64,000 nt of DNA from Gaiella sp. (lineage in GTDB: Bacteria > Actinomycetota > Thermoleophilia > Gaiellales > Gaiellaceae). Positions 35,744 through 46,061 of the stretch are shown piece by piece; the stretch's first letter is position 1; every line of letters begins with the position of its first letter. Below the pieces are notes generated by a model. That model did no database searches. It was given only the letters and a program-made list of their open reading frames with translations, and had not been told where the DNA came from. Both the position numbers and the translations under genes were made by a program. The stretch covers positions 62,001 to 126,000 of the forward strand of contig JAOSJZ010000001.1 of the NCBI GenBank assembly GCA_027493885.1, written 5' to 3'.

Positions 35744-36420
35744 CCGAGACCCGCGGGACCGCCGTCGATCGGTTCGGGCGCGAGCTGGCCGGTGGCGCTG
35801 CAAGAATGCCGCGCGTGAAGCACGACCACGTCGAGCACGTCCTCGAGCAGTGGCGGCGCGAGCGGCCGGACATCGACGCGTCCCCGATGGGAGTGGTCGC
35901 GCGGATCTCGCGCCTCGCCCGCATCCTCGACCGCAGGGTCGAAGAGGGGTACGCCGAGTTCGGCCTCAATACGGCCCAGTTCAACGTGCTCGCGGCGCTG
36001 CGGCGGGCCGGCCCCCCGTATTGCCTTACGCCGACTTCGCTCTACCACGCGCTCCTCGTCTCGTCCGGCGCGATGACGAACCGCCTCGATCGGCTCACCG
36101 CGGCCGGCTACGTTCGCCGCATACCCGACCCGAGCGACGGGCGCAGCGTGCTCGTCGCGCTCACGCCGAAGGGCAAGCGGCTGATCGACCGCATGATCGT
36201 CAAGCACTACGACGACGAGCGGGAGCTGCTCGCATCGGTCTCGCCCGAAGCACAGAAGCGGCTCGCCGCCATCCTCCGCAAGCTGCTGCTCGAGTTCGAG
36301 GACCACCCGCCGCCCGCCGACGGGCGCAACGGCGGCAGCACTAGAGCGCGCTCCAGCCGCCGTCGACGCGCAGGTTCTGGCCCGTTACGTACGACGAAGC
36401 AGGCGACGCGAGAAACCTGA
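35740..36420 (+). CDS. MarR-family transcriptional regulator, likely regulon repressor
   Basis: 226 residues from GTG 35740; an internal ATG at 35806 is an alternative start. The winged helix-turn-helix contains [38 protein letters not shown] as the recognition region, and the wing [21 protein letters not shown] dimerisation helix with [11 protein letters not shown] follows. The last 30 residues are Arg-rich and overlap the convergent SDR gene by 80 bases, so the natural C terminus may be shorter. As the only regulator in the 30-kb catabolic block and the last gene of an operon with its own operator, it is the best candidate to bind the six TATCTT-N6-AAGATA sites. MarR proteins commonly lose DNA binding on ligand binding. 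Confidence 0.85.
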   Translation: MTETRGTAVDRFGRELAGGAARMPRVKHDHVEHVLEQWRRERPDIDASPMGVVARISRLARILDRRVEEGYAEFGLNTAQFNVLAALRRAGPPYCLTPTSLYHALLVSSGAMTNRLDRLTAAGYVRRIPDPSDGRSVLVALTPKGKRLIDRMIVKHYDDERELLASVSPEAQKRLAAILRKLLLEFEDHPPPADGRNGGSTRARSSRRRRAGSGPLRTTKQATRET

Positions 36421-37091
36421 CCGCGCCGGCGACGTCCTCGGGCAGGCCCACCCGCCCGAGCGGCGTCTTGCCGAGCACATAGCCGCTGTTCTCCTCGTCG
36501 GAGAGCCACGCGACGTTGAGGTCGGTGCGCACGTAGCCCGGCGCGACGGCGTTGACGCGCACGCTCGGGGCCCAGTGGACGGCGAGTGCCCGCGTGAGCT
36601 GGATCAGCGCCGCCTTGCTCGCCTGGTAGCTGATCGCCGCCTTCGTCACGCGCTCGCCCGCGAGCGAGGTCACCGTGACGATGGAGCCTCCGTCAGCCGC
36701 GAGCATGCGACGGCCGACCGCCTGCGTGACGAGAAACGTGCCGCGGACGTTGACGTCGAACGTCGTGTCCCATTCCTCCGGCGTCACGTCGAGCGGGTCG
36801 GTGCGGATGATCACTCCAGCGACGTTGACGAGGAGGTCGAGGCCGTCCTGCCACGCCCATGCCCGCTCGACCGCCGCGGGGATCTCGCCCGGCGCGGCGA
36901 TGTCCAGCTCGACGGCGAGGAACCGCCGGCCGGCGGCCTCGATCTCGGCGCCGAGCGACGCCAGCGCGTCGCCCGAGCGCGCGACCCCGACGACGTCGCA
37001 GCCCCGCCTCGGCGAGGTCGAGCGAGATCGCCTTCCCGATGCCGCGGCTCGCGCCCGTGACGAGTGCGCGCTTGCCCTCGAGACCGGTCAT
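36341..37091 (-). CDS. Short-chain dehydrogenase/reductase, frameshifted
   Basis: From ATG 37091 the cofactor motif [17 protein letters not shown] is followed by a break at the C4 run 37002-37005 (plus strand). Removing one base restores [17 protein letters not shown] and the rest of the protein: [16 protein letters not shown], catalytic Ser in VTVTSLAG, the YQASK catalytic pair, [13 protein letters not shown] and the [16 protein letters not shown] ending. The restored length is about 249 residues. It transcribes divergently from coxL with operator O3 between them. It is a probable alcohol/keto oxidoreductase of the pathway. Confidence 0.83.
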
Positions 37092-37105
37092 AGCGAGACC
37101 ATAAC

Positions 37106-37123
37106 TATCTTCACGTTAAGATG
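37106..37123. promoter_or_regulatory. Predicted MarR operator O3 (SDR / coxL divergent promoter)
   Basis: TATCTTCACGTTAAGATG is a one-mismatch copy of the palindrome in the 38 bases between the divergent SDR (start 37091) and coxL (start 37130) genes. TAAGAT (37117-37122) is also placed as a -10 element 7 bases before the coxL ATG, suggesting a leaderless mRNA. An ATG at 37121 lies inside the site. Confidence 0.75.
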
Positions 37124-37129
37124 CCATCG

Positions 37130-39478
37130 ATGAGCGAGACCCCCTGGGTGGGCAGGTCGCTGCGGCGTCGGGAAGACGAGCGGCTGCTCCGTGGTCGGGG
37201 CACGTACGTCGGCGACGTCGACCTCCCCGGTCAGCTCCACGCGGTGTTCGTTCGCAGCCCCTTCGCGCACGCGGCGATCGGCGGGATCGACGCCGACGCC
37301 GCGCTCGCCCTCCCCGGCGTCGTCGCGGTGCTGACGGCCGCCGACGTCCCCGCCGGGCCGTTACCGCCCTTCCTCTGGGACACGCCGCCCGAGAAGCTCG
37401 TCTCCGCGCTCCGGCCGCACCTGCGCCCCTGCCATCCGCCGCTCCTGGCCGACCGGCCGCTGTATGCCGGCCAGGCGGTGGCGGTCGTCGTGGCCGAGAG
37501 CAGGTACGTCGCGGAGGACGCGGCCGAGCTGGTGGTGATCGACTACGATCCGCTACCGCCGGTCGCGACGCTCGAGCGCGCGCTCGCCCCCGATGCGCTC
37601 GTCGTCCACGAGGGTTGGGACGACAACGTCGCGGTGCGGTTCGTCGTGGCGAAGGGCGATGTCGAGGGCGCGCTTGCGGACGCAGCCGTCGTCGTACGCG
37701 AGCGGTTTTCGACGCAGCGCCAGGCCGGCATCCCGATGGAGACGCGCGGCGCGGTGGCGACGTGGGATGCCACCGGCGACGGGCTCACGCTCTGGTCGGC
37801 GACCCAGAACTCGCATCCGCTGCGACGGGCGCTGAGCCGCGTCTCGGGAGTCCCGCAGGAGCGCATCCGTGTCATCGCCCCCGACGTCGGCGGCGGCTTC
37901 GGGATCAAGGGCGTGCTGTACCCGGAGGACCTGCTCGTCGGCCTGCTCGCGATGCGCCTCGGTCGTCCGGTGAAGTGGATCGAGGATCGGCTCGAGCACA
38001 TGCTGAGCGCGGTCCACGCGCGCGAACAGGTGCACGAGATCGAGGTCGGGCTCGACGCCGAGGGGCGGATCGTCGCGATGCGCGACCACGTCCTCGTGGA
38101 CACGGGCGCGTACAACCCGCTCGGGCTCGTGATCCCGTACAACACGATCGCGCACCTGATGGGGCCGTATCGCGTTCCGAGCTTCGAGGCGACCGCGGAG
38201 GGCGTGATCACGACGAAGACGCCGACCGCGCCGTACCGCGGCGCCGGGCGTCCGGAGGCGGTGTTCGCCGTCGAGCGATCGCTCGACCTCGCGGCCCGCC
38301 GGCTCGGGATCGACCCTGTCGAGCTTCGCCTGCGCAACCTCGTGCGGCCGGAGGAGATGGCCTACGACGTCGGCATCCTCTACCGTGACGGCGAGCCGCT
38401 CGTCCTCGACGGCGGTGACTACCCCGAGGTGCTCCGACGCGCCGCCGAGCTCGTCGGCTGGGACGACGTCGAGATCCGCGAGCGGAACGGACGTCTCGTC
38501 GGGCGCGGCATCGGCGTCTACGTCGAAGGCACGGGCATCGGGCCGTTCGAGGGCGCCGTCGTCGAGGTCGGGGACGACGGTCGGGTTGCGGTCCGCACCG
38601 GCGCCTGCACGCAGGGGCAGGGACATGAGACCGTGTTCGCGCAGGTCTGCGCCGACCACCTCGGCGTCGACGCGGGAGCGGTCGACGTCGTCACGGGCGA
38701 CACCGACGGCCTCGAGAAGGGTTGGGGCACGGTCGCGAGCCGCAGCGCCGTCGTCGCCGGGAACGCGGTCGCCGAGGCCGCGGGCATCGTTCGCGAGCAG
38801 GCGCTGCACGCGGCGGGCGAGCTGCTCGAGATCGCGGCGGCCGACCTGACGCTGACCGCCGGTCGAGTCGTGCCGCGCGACGCCCCCGATCGCGGGGTCG
38901 GCCTCGGCGAGGTCGCCCGCGCGGCGCGGGAGCAGGGCTCGCCACTCGCCTCGACGCGGTACTTCGAGCCGGGGACGGTGACCTGGGCGAACGGGGCCCA
39001 TGCGGCGGTCGTCGCCGTCGACCCCGAGACCGGAGAGGTCGAGCTCCTCCGCTACGTGGTCGTCCACGACTGCGGTCGCGAGATCAACCCGATGATCGTC
39101 GACGGGCAGGTGCACGGCGGCGTCGCGCAGGGGATCGGGGGCGCGCTCTACGAGGAGATCCTGTACGACGAGGAAGGGCAGCTCCTGAACGGCACGCTCG
39201 CCGACTACCTCGTGCCGACTGCGGAGGAGGTGCCCGTGATCGAGCTCGACCGACGCGAGACGCCGTCGCCGCTGAACGCGCTCGGCCTGCGGGGCGTGGG
39301 GGAGGGCGGCGCGATCCTGCCGCCCGCCGCGATCGCGAACGCCGTCGAGGACGCCCTCTCCGGCCTTGGAGCGGTCGTCCGCCGGACGCCGCTGACGCCG
39401 CCCTACGTGCGTTCTCTCGCCGTCCCCGACGCAACCCACTTGCGGTCCTCCGGCGAGGATGAGATATTACGACCTTAA
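37130..39478 (+). CDS. Xanthine dehydrogenase-family molybdopterin-binding subunit (solitary)
   Basis: 782 residues from ATG 37130 (785 if from 37121). The Mo-hydroxylase large subunit pattern is WVGRSLRRREDERLLRG, GDVDLPGQLHAVFVRSPFAHA, APDVGGGFGIKG for cofactor binding, APYRGAGRPEAVFAVER, GACTQGQGHETVFAQ and the catalytic Glu in LRGVGEGGAILPP. The active-site loop is of the form-II AYRGAGR type, not the AYRCSFR of true CO dehydrogenases. No FAD or Fe-S partner is encoded beside it; it may borrow those of the coxMS genes downstream. Its stop codon lies inside operator O4. The reaction is hydroxylation of a heteroaromatic carbon or aldehyde using water. Confidence 0.87.
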   Translation: MSETPWVGRSLRRREDERLLRGRGTYVGDVDLPGQLHAVFVRSPFAHAAIGGIDADAALALPGVVAVLTAADVPAGPLPPFLWDTPPEKLVSALRPHLRPCHPPLLADRPLYAGQAVAVVVAESRYVAEDAAELVVIDYDPLPPVATLERALAPDALVVHEGWDDNVAVRFVVAKGDVEGALADAAVVVRERFSTQRQAGIPMETRGAVATWDATGDGLTLWSATQNSHPLRRALSRVSGVPQERIRVIAPDVGGGFGIKGVLYPEDLLVGLLAMRLGRPVKWIEDRLEHMLSAVHAREQVHEIEVGLDAEGRIVAMRDHVLVDTGAYNPLGLVIPYNTIAHLMGPYRVPSFEATAEGVITTKTPTAPYRGAGRPEAVFAVERSLDLAARRLGIDPVELRLRNLVRPEEMAYDVGILYRDGEPLVLDGGDYPEVLRRAAELVGWDDVEIRERNGRLVGRGIGVYVEGTGIGPFEGAVVEVGDDGRVAVRTGACTQGQGHETVFAQVCADHLGVDAGAVDVVTGDTDGLEKGWGTVASRSAVVAGNAVAEAAGIVREQALHAAGELLEIAAADLTLTAGRVVPRDAPDRGVGLGEVARAAREQGSPLASTRYFEPGTVTWANGAHAAVVAVDPETGEVELLRYVVVHDCGREINPMIVDGQVHGGVAQGIGGALYEEILYDEEGQLLNGTLADYLVPTAEEVPVIELDRRETPSPLNALGLRGVGEGGAILPPAAIANAVEDALSGLGAVVRRTPLTPPYVRSLAVPDATHLRSSGEDEILRP

Positions 39479-39482
39479 GATA
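39465..39482. promoter_or_regulatory. Predicted MarR operator O4 (ubiD-coxMSL operon)
   Basis: TATTACGACCTTAAGATA has a perfect right half-site and a weaker left half. It overlaps the last codons and the TAA stop of the upstream coxL gene and lies 50 bases before ubiD. TAAGAT (39476-39481) could serve as the -10. Confidence 0.68.
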
Positions 39483-39532
39483 GTTTTGGCTCCGGCCATG
39501 ACCCAGGCCACGACCCAGTCGAAAGGAGCACG

Positions 39533-41002
39533 ATGGCGCTAGCAGCCGAGAAGAAGACCGCGACGGGGCAGGACCTCCAGTCCTTCCTCCGCTTTCTCGA
39601 GGAGAGCCACCCCGACGAGGTGATCCACGTCTCGAAGGAGATCGACCCCGTCTTCGAGGCGACCGCGGCGCTCTGGCGCCTCGAGAACGAGCGGCGGTTC
39701 CCCGCCGTCGTCTTCGACAACATCAAGGGATCGAGCATGCCCTGCGTGACGAACGTCCACGCGAGCTTCCCGCGCCTGGCGATGGCGATCGGCCTCCCGA
39801 TCGACGCGACGCCCCGCGACTTCGTGCTCGAGTACATGAAGCGGGAGGAGAACCCGATCCCGCCGAAGCTCGTCTCACGCGAGGAGGCGCCCTGCAAGGA
39901 GGTCATCCTCACGGGCGACGACGTCGACCTGACGATCTTCCCCTCGCTCAAGTACCACGAGCTCGACTCCGGGCAGGTGGACCCGGGCTTCGAGCCGTGG
40001 CAGGGGCGCTACTGGACGCTCGCGTACGAGACGATGAAGGACCCGGACACGGACGTCCCCAACGTCGGGATCTACCGCCTCCAGGTGAAGAGCAAGAACA
40101 AGGTGGGCATCCAGATCTCGGAGACCGCCCACGGGCACTACATCATGCAGAAGAACCTGAAGCGCGGGCAGCCGACCCAGATGGCCGTCTTCAACGGCGT
40201 CCATCCCGCGGTCGAGCTGGGGTGCCTCAGCTTCACGGGGATCGACGTGGACGAGTTCTCGATCGCCGGCGCGATGCTCGGCGAGCCGCTCGAGCTGGTC
40301 AAGTGCGAGACGATCGACGTCGAGGTCCCGGCCTGGGCCGAGATCGTGCTCGAGTGCGAGATCCATCCGACCGAGCGCGAGCCCGAGGCGCCGTTCGGCG
40401 AGTACCCGGGCACGTACGGGCCGGAGCGAAACAACCCGGTCGTCTACGTCAAGGCGATCACGATGCGCAAGAACGCCCACTACCACAGCTCGTTCGTCGG
40501 CCACCGCGACAACCTGCTGCTCTCGGGCGTGACCCGCAACAGCCAGATCTACAAGTCGTGCCGCGTCGCGAGCGGCGCCGTCAAGGCCGTGTACGTGCCT
40601 CCGTCGGGTCGCTCGCGCTACATCTGCTACGTGCAGATGGAGAAGCTCATCGAGGGCGACCCGAAGAACGCGGCGATGGGCGCGTTCACGGCCGACCCGT
40701 TCCTCAAGTACGTGGTCGTCGTCGACGACGACGTGGACATCACGAACGACTCGGAGGTGCTCCACGCGATCGCCACGCGCGTCCGCTGGGACTACGACGC
40801 GTTCGAGGTCACGTACTCGCGCGGCTCGCCGCTCGACCCTGCGTCGTACGACCCCGCCGGGGGCTCGCACCTCGTCACGAAGGTCGGGATCGACGCGACG
40901 CGCAAGGCGAACTACCCGCTCGAGATCTCGACGCCCGGCGTCGCCGACATCGATCTCTCCGATGTCTTCGGCGACGACTGGCAGAGGTTCCGCCGGGACT
41001 AG
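39533..41002 (+). CDS. ubiD: UbiD-family prenyl-FMN-dependent (de)carboxylase
   Basis: 489 residues from ATG 39533, behind AAAGGAG. UbiD features include FPAVVFDNIKGSSMPCVTN, IFPSLKYHELDSG, NVGIYRLQVKSKNKVGIQIS (the prFMN/Mn-binding strand region), APFGEYPGTYG with a conserved acidic residue, and HSSFVGHRDN. The family reversibly decarboxylates aromatic, heteroaromatic or alpha,beta-unsaturated acids using prenylated FMN. That cofactor is made by UbiX, encoded at the end of the same operon. The substrate is probably a hydroxylated (hetero)aromatic carboxylate. Confidence 0.9.
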   Translation: MALAAEKKTATGQDLQSFLRFLEESHPDEVIHVSKEIDPVFEATAALWRLENERRFPAVVFDNIKGSSMPCVTNVHASFPRLAMAIGLPIDATPRDFVLEYMKREENPIPPKLVSREEAPCKEVILTGDDVDLTIFPSLKYHELDSGQVDPGFEPWQGRYWTLAYETMKDPDTDVPNVGIYRLQVKSKNKVGIQISETAHGHYIMQKNLKRGQPTQMAVFNGVHPAVELGCLSFTGIDVDEFSIAGAMLGEPLELVKCETIDVEVPAWAEIVLECEIHPTEREPEAPFGEYPGTYGPERNNPVVYVKAITMRKNAHYHSSFVGHRDNLLLSGVTRNSQIYKSCRVASGAVKAVYVPPSGRSRYICYVQMEKLIEGDPKNAAMGAFTADPFLKYVVVVDDDVDITNDSEVLHAIATRVRWDYDAFEVTYSRGSPLDPASYDPAGGSHLVTKVGIDATRKANYPLEISTPGVADIDLSDVFGDDWQRFRRD

Positions 41003-41053
41003 CCGTGGCCAGCTGCTCCCCGAACCGGCGCCTCGGGCCGCGAAGCGGCCCCT

Positions 41054-41175
41054 CCGCGAAGCGGAGCAAGGCGCTCGGGAGGAGAGCCGGTCGCGGAGCG
41101 ACCGACCATCGAGCCCTCGTGCGGCCCGGAGACCGCGCGAGGGCCTTCCCCGGCCGCTCGCGCGGGCCGCACGAG
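41054..41175 (+). promoter_or_regulatory. Structured leader before coxM with competing stems
   Basis: The 172-base gap between ubiD and coxM holds several inverted repeats. A 13-bp perfect pair (41116-41128 with 41163-41175) ends on the first base of the coxM GTG. A 9-bp pair (41133-41141 with 41157-41165) shares bases 41163-41165 with it, so the two stems exclude each other. Shorter GAA-loop hairpins lie at about 41054-41068. No known riboswitch class was recognised. Confidence 0.4.
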
Positions 41176-42048
41176 TGAAGCCGCCACCGTTCGAGTACCT
41201 GGCTCCGCGGAGCCTCGACGAGGCGGTGGCGGCGCTCGCCGAGCACGGCGACGAGGCGAAGGCGATGGCGGGCGGGCAGAGCCTCGTCCCGCTCCTCGCC
41301 TTCCGTCTCGCCCGGCCGTCGGTGATCGTCGACCTGAACGGCGTCGGAGGTCTCGACGGAGCGCGGCTCGAGGGCGACACGCTGGAGCTCGGTGCGCTGG
41401 CCCGGCAGCGCGACGTGGAGCGCCTTCCCGGGCTGCGGCAGCGCTGCCCGATGGTCGTCGAGGCGATCGAGCAGATCGGGCACGTCGCCATCCGCAACCG
41501 CGGCACGGTGGGTGGCAGCCTGGCCCACGCCGACCCTGCCGCGGAATGGACGGCGCTCGCGCTCGCGCTCGACGCCGAATGCGATCTCGTCGGGCCGTCG
41601 GGCGCGCGGACGGTGGCGGCGCGGGAGTTCCTCGTCTCGACCTTCATGACCGCGCTCGAGCCCGACGAGCTCCTGACGGGCCTCCGGCTGCGCGTCCCGA
41701 ACGGGCGCACCGGGTCGTGCTTCACGGAGCTCGCACGCAGGCACGGCGACTTCGCGCTCGCAGGCGTCGGCGCGCTGCTGACGCTGGACGAGGGAGGCGC
41801 CGTCGCGGAGGCGCGGATCGCGCTGATCGGCGTGGCCGAGACCGCGGTGCGCTCGCCGTCGGCCGAGCGCTGCCTCGTCGGCCACCCCCCGACGGCGGAG
41901 GTGGTCGCGGAGGCGGCGGCCGCGGTGGCGGACGATCTCGACCCGAACTCCGACATTCACGCTTCGGCCGACTACCGCCGTCACGTCTCCGGCGTCCTCC
42001 TGCGGCGCGCGCTCGAGACGGCAGCGGCGCGGGCGAGAGGAGGCACGG

Positions 42049-42062
<14 letters not shown>
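41175..42062 (+). CDS. Xanthine dehydrogenase-family FAD-binding subunit
   Basis: 295 residues from GTG 41175. FAD motifs of the medium (CoxM) subunit are AMAGGQSLVPLLAFRLARP and RNRGTVGGSLAHADPAAEW. A CO-dehydrogenase-type C-terminal domain follows with FALAGVGALLTLDEGG and HASADYRRHVSGVLLRRA. It passes electrons from the Fe-S subunit to an acceptor. It overlaps the small subunit gene by 14 bases. Confidence 0.9.
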
Positions 42063-42530
<468 letters not shown>

Positions 42531-42534
<4 letters not shown>

Positions 42535-44927
42535 GCGCGACCGCCGCGGACACCTGGGTCGGGCAGCGGCTGCGGCGCAAGGAGGACGCCCGGCTCGTCC
42601 GCGGCGCCGGCCGCTTCACCGCGGACATCCGCCTCCCGGGGACGCTCCACGCGGCGGTGCTGCGAAGCCCCTTCGCGCACGCCGAGATCACACGGCTCGA
42701 CGTCGCGCCCGCGCTCGAGGCCGAGGGCGTCGTCGCCGTGTTCACCGGCGCCGACCTCGCCGGCCGTGTCGGCACGTTCATCGAGGCCGCGGGCAAGGAG
42801 ATCACACCCGCGCTCCGGGCGCAGGTCGACGTCGAGGTCAAGTCGTGCCCGCTGCCCCCGATCGCGCACGAGCGCGTGCTCTGGGTCGGGCAGCCGGTCG
42901 CGGTCGTCGTCGCGCGCGACCGCTACGCCGCCGAGGACGGGCTCGAGGCGATCGAGGCGGAGTACGAGCCGCTGGACGTGGTTCCCGATGCCGAGTCCGC
43001 GCTCCGTGACGGCGCGCCGGTGCTCCACGAGGGGCTCGGCGGGAACGTCGCGGCGCGCCTCGCGATCTCCTCCGGGGACGTCGACGCCGCCTTCGCCGCC
43101 GCGCCGTTCACGCTCCGTGAGCGGTTCACGTTCGCCCGCTCCGCCGGGAACGCGATGGAGACGCGGTCGGTCCAGGCGGCCTGGGACGAGGGGCGCGACG
43201 AGCTTGCGGTCTGGATCACGAGCCCCCGACCGCATCTCATCCGCACGAACCTCTCGGAGATGCTCGGCCTCCCGCTCGAGCGCATCCGCGTCGTCGCGCC
43301 CGACATGGGCGGAAGCTTCGGCACCGGGCTCTTCGGCGAGGACGCGCTGATCCCGTTCGCGGCGATGGCGCTCCGCCGGCCGGTACGCTGGACGGAGGAC
43401 CGGCAGGAAGCGCTGCTCGGGACGCGCCACTGCCGCGACCAGGTACACGACCTCGAGCTCGCTTACGACCACGACGGGCGGATCCTCGCGCTGCGCGACC
43501 GCTTCCTCGTCGACGCCGGCGCCTACAACCTGTACGCCGTGACGGTGTCGTACAACACGGCGGCGCACATCCGCGGCCAGTACGCGATCGACACCTTCTC
43601 GATCGAGGGGCTGAACGTCGTCACCACGAAGACGCCGGTCGCGCCGGTGCGAGGCGCGGGCCGCCCGGAAGCCGTCTTCGCGCTCGACCGGGCGCTCGAC
43701 CTGGTCGCCGCCGAGCGCGGGCTCGATCCAGCGGAGGTGCGGCGGCGGAATCTCATCCCCGCGGAGGAGATGCCCCGGCCGATGGGGATGCCGTACCGCG
43801 ACGGCCAGGAGATGGTCTACGACTCCGGCGACTATCCCGCGCAGCTCGAGCAGGCGCTCGAGGCGATCGACTACGACGAGCTGCGCGCAGAGCAGGCACG
43901 GTGGCGCGCCGAGGGACGGCTCGTCGGGGTCGGGATCTCCTCGTACGTCGAGGGCTCCGGCTTCGGCCCGTACGAGGGTGCGATCGTGCGCCTCGACCAG
44001 CGCGGCCACCTCCATGTCGTCACCGGCGCGAAGCCGCACGGCCAGGGGCTCGAGACGACGCTCGCGCAGGTTTGCGCGGACGAGTTCGGGCTTCCTCCGG
44101 AGCGCGTCAGCGTCACCTCGGGCGACACGTCGCAGATCCAGTTCGGCGTCGGCACCTTCGCGAGCCGGAGCGCGGTCACCGCCGGCAGCGCCGTCGGGAT
44201 CGCCGCGGGGAGGTTGCGCGAGAAGGTGCTCGCCGTGGCGGGTGAGCTCCTCGAGGCGAGCGTCGACGACCTCGAGCTCGTGACGGACGGCGTCGCCTCG
44301 CGCGACGTGCACGAGCGCGCGGTCTCGTTCGGCGAGATCCACGCAGCCGCGACGCCCGGGCCGCGGAGCCGGCTTCCCGCCGGGCTCGAGCCGGGCCTCG
44401 AGGTGCAGTACTACTTCGTGCCGCCGACGGTCACGTTCGCCTCGGGCACGCACGTCGCCTCGGTGGAGGTGGACGCGGAGACCGGGTTCGTCAAGCTTCT
44501 CCGCTACGTCACCGTGGACGACTGCGGCCGCATGCTCAACCCGATGATCGTCGAGGGGCAGATCCAGGGCGGCGTCGCGCACGGCATCGGCTCGGCGCTC
44601 TTCGAGGGCGTGCTCTACGACGAGGACTGCCAGCTCCTCACCGGGAGCTACATGGACTACCTGCTGCCGACGTCGACTGAGGTCCCCTCGATCGAGGTCG
44701 GACACCAGGAGTTCCTCTCCGATCTCAACCCGTTCGGGATCAAGGGGTGCGGCGAGGGCGGCGCCGTCTCCCCGCCCGCGGCGATCGCGAATGCCGTGGT
44801 CGACGCCCTGAAGCCGCTCCGGATCAACGTCAACCGCGTGCCGCTCGGGCCGGCCGCCCTGCTCGACCTCATCCGCGAGGCGCAGGCCGGTGCCGGCGGC
44901 AACGAGCGAGAGGAGCTCGCGTCATGA
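42531..44927 (+). CDS. Xanthine dehydrogenase-family molybdopterin-binding subunit (with coxMS)
   Basis: 798 residues from GTG 42531. It is paralogous to the 37130-39478 protein: WVGQRLRRKEDARLVRG, LPGTLHAAVLRSPFAHAEI, APDMGGSFGTGLFGEDA, APVRGAGRPEAVFALDR, GAKPHGQGLETTLAQ and the catalytic Glu in IKGCGEGGAVSPP. The active-site loop APVRGAGR again excludes a form-I CO dehydrogenase. With coxM and coxS it forms a complete three-subunit Mo hydroxylase. ATGA-type overlap joins it to the VOC gene. Confidence 0.9.
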
Positions 44928-45298
44928 AGATCAAGGGAATCGTCTGGGTGGGCACGGCCACCGATCGCTTCGACGAGACGGTGCGATTCTTCAAGGACAC
45001 GCTCGGGCTGTCGGCCTTCCAGGAGCACGAGGGGCTGTCCATCCTGCGGCTCGAGAGCGGCGAGTGGGTCGAGGTCTTCGGCCCGTCCGACCCGCACTTC
45101 GCGGAGTTCGACTCGGGACCGGTCGTCGAGTTCCTCGTGGACGACCTCGACGACGCCCGCGCCGAGCTCGAGGGCAAGGGGGTCGAGTTCCTCACCGAGA
45201 ACCACGGTTTCGGGGACTACCGCTGGACGCACTTCCGCGGTCCCGACGGCAACGTCTACGGGATCACCACCGGTCCCTACGGCGCCGGCAGCCCGTGA
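44924..45298 (+). CDS. VOC (glyoxalase/bleomycin resistance) superfamily protein
   Basis: 124 residues from ATG 44924, with two beta-alpha-beta-beta-beta modules: KGIVWVGTATDRFDETVRFF and VVEFLVDDLDDARAEL, then WTHFRGPDGNVYGI with an expected metal ligand near the end. In this family some members are isomerases, lyases or extradiol-type oxygenases. Its place between the Mo hydroxylase and ubiX suggests a small lyase or epimerase step, unproven. Confidence 0.82.
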   Translation: MKIKGIVWVGTATDRFDETVRFFKDTLGLSAFQEHEGLSILRLESGEWVEVFGPSDPHFAEFDSGPVVEFLVDDLDDARAELEGKGVEFLTENHGFGDYRWTHFRGPDGNVYGITTGPYGAGSP

Positions 45299-45903
45299 CG
45301 GACGAGTCGATCGAACGGCCCGTCCTCGTCGCCATGACGGGCGCGACCGGCGCGATCTACGGCGTCCGCGTGCTCGAGACCCTCCGCGATCTCGGCGTCG
45401 AGACGCACCTCGTCGTCAGCCGCTGGGCCGAGGCGACGATCAGGACCGAGACCGACCGGCGCCCCGACGAGGTTCGCGCGCTGGCGACCGCGGTCTACGA
45501 CGAGGACGACCTTGCCGCGCCGCCGGCCTCGAGCGTCTTCGAGACGGCGGGGATGATCGTCGCCCCGTGCAGCATGCGGACGCTCGCGGCTGTGGCGAAC
45601 GGGCTCTCCGACAACCTCATCCAGCGCGCCGCGGACGTGCACCTGAAGGAGGGCCGCAAGCTGCTCCTGCTCGTGCGGGAGTCGCCGCTCTCGGTGATCC
45701 ACCTCGAGAACATGCTTCGTGTCGCGAAGGCCGGAGCCGTGGTCGCGCCGCCCGTCCCGGCCTTCTACGCGAAGCTCCGCACGCTCGACGACATGGTCGA
45801 CCACACCGTCGGCCGTGCCCTCGACCAGCTCGGCGTCGAGCACGAGCGCATCCGCCGCTGGGGCGAGCGCCGTGCCGTGCTGCGCCCGGTGGACGGCCAG
45901 TAG
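45295..45903 (+). CDS. ubiX: UbiX-type flavin prenyltransferase
   Basis: 202 residues from GTG 45295. Canonical motifs are VAMTGATGAIYGVRVLE, IVAPCSMRTLAAVANGLSDNLIQRAADVHLKEGRKLLLLVRE and SVIHLENMLRVAKAGAVVAPP. The enzyme joins dimethylallyl phosphate to FMN, making the prenyl-FMN used by UbiD. It is the last gene of the ubiD operon, so cofactor supply and decarboxylase are co-expressed. The IPP isomerase at 23541 belongs to the isoprenoid branch that feeds it. Confidence 0.93.
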   Translation: MTDESIERPVLVAMTGATGAIYGVRVLETLRDLGVETHLVVSRWAEATIRTETDRRPDEVRALATAVYDEDDLAAPPASSVFETAGMIVAPCSMRTLAAVANGLSDNLIQRAADVHLKEGRKLLLLVRESPLSVIHLENMLRVAKAGAVVAPPVPAFYAKLRTLDDMVDHTVGRALDQLGVEHERIRRWGERRAVLRPVDGQ

Positions 45904-45977
45904 CGGCCCGCGACTCGCGTCGGTCAGGGTCGCTCGCTGCTCGGACGCGGCAGCCGCGAAGAGCGGCTCGTCGCGCA

Positions 45978-46061
45978 GTGTCCTTCGAGCTCGGGTCGCT
46001 CCTTCACCGAGACGACGTCGTGGCCACGAGCACGGAGTTGCTCGGCGATCTGCGCTACGTC
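45978..46061 (-). pseudogene. Fragment resembling a DUF5615 PIN-like protein
   Basis: About 28 codons read DVAQIAEQLRARGHDVVSVKERPELEGH, as split here into AEQLRARGHDVV and KERPELEG. These match the start of DUF5615 (PIN-like, toxin-type) proteins, where a DEH(I/V) motif should precede them. No start and no remainder are present. It abuts the stop of the flavin-oxidase-like gene (46055). The short length makes the match tentative. Confidence 0.3.
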
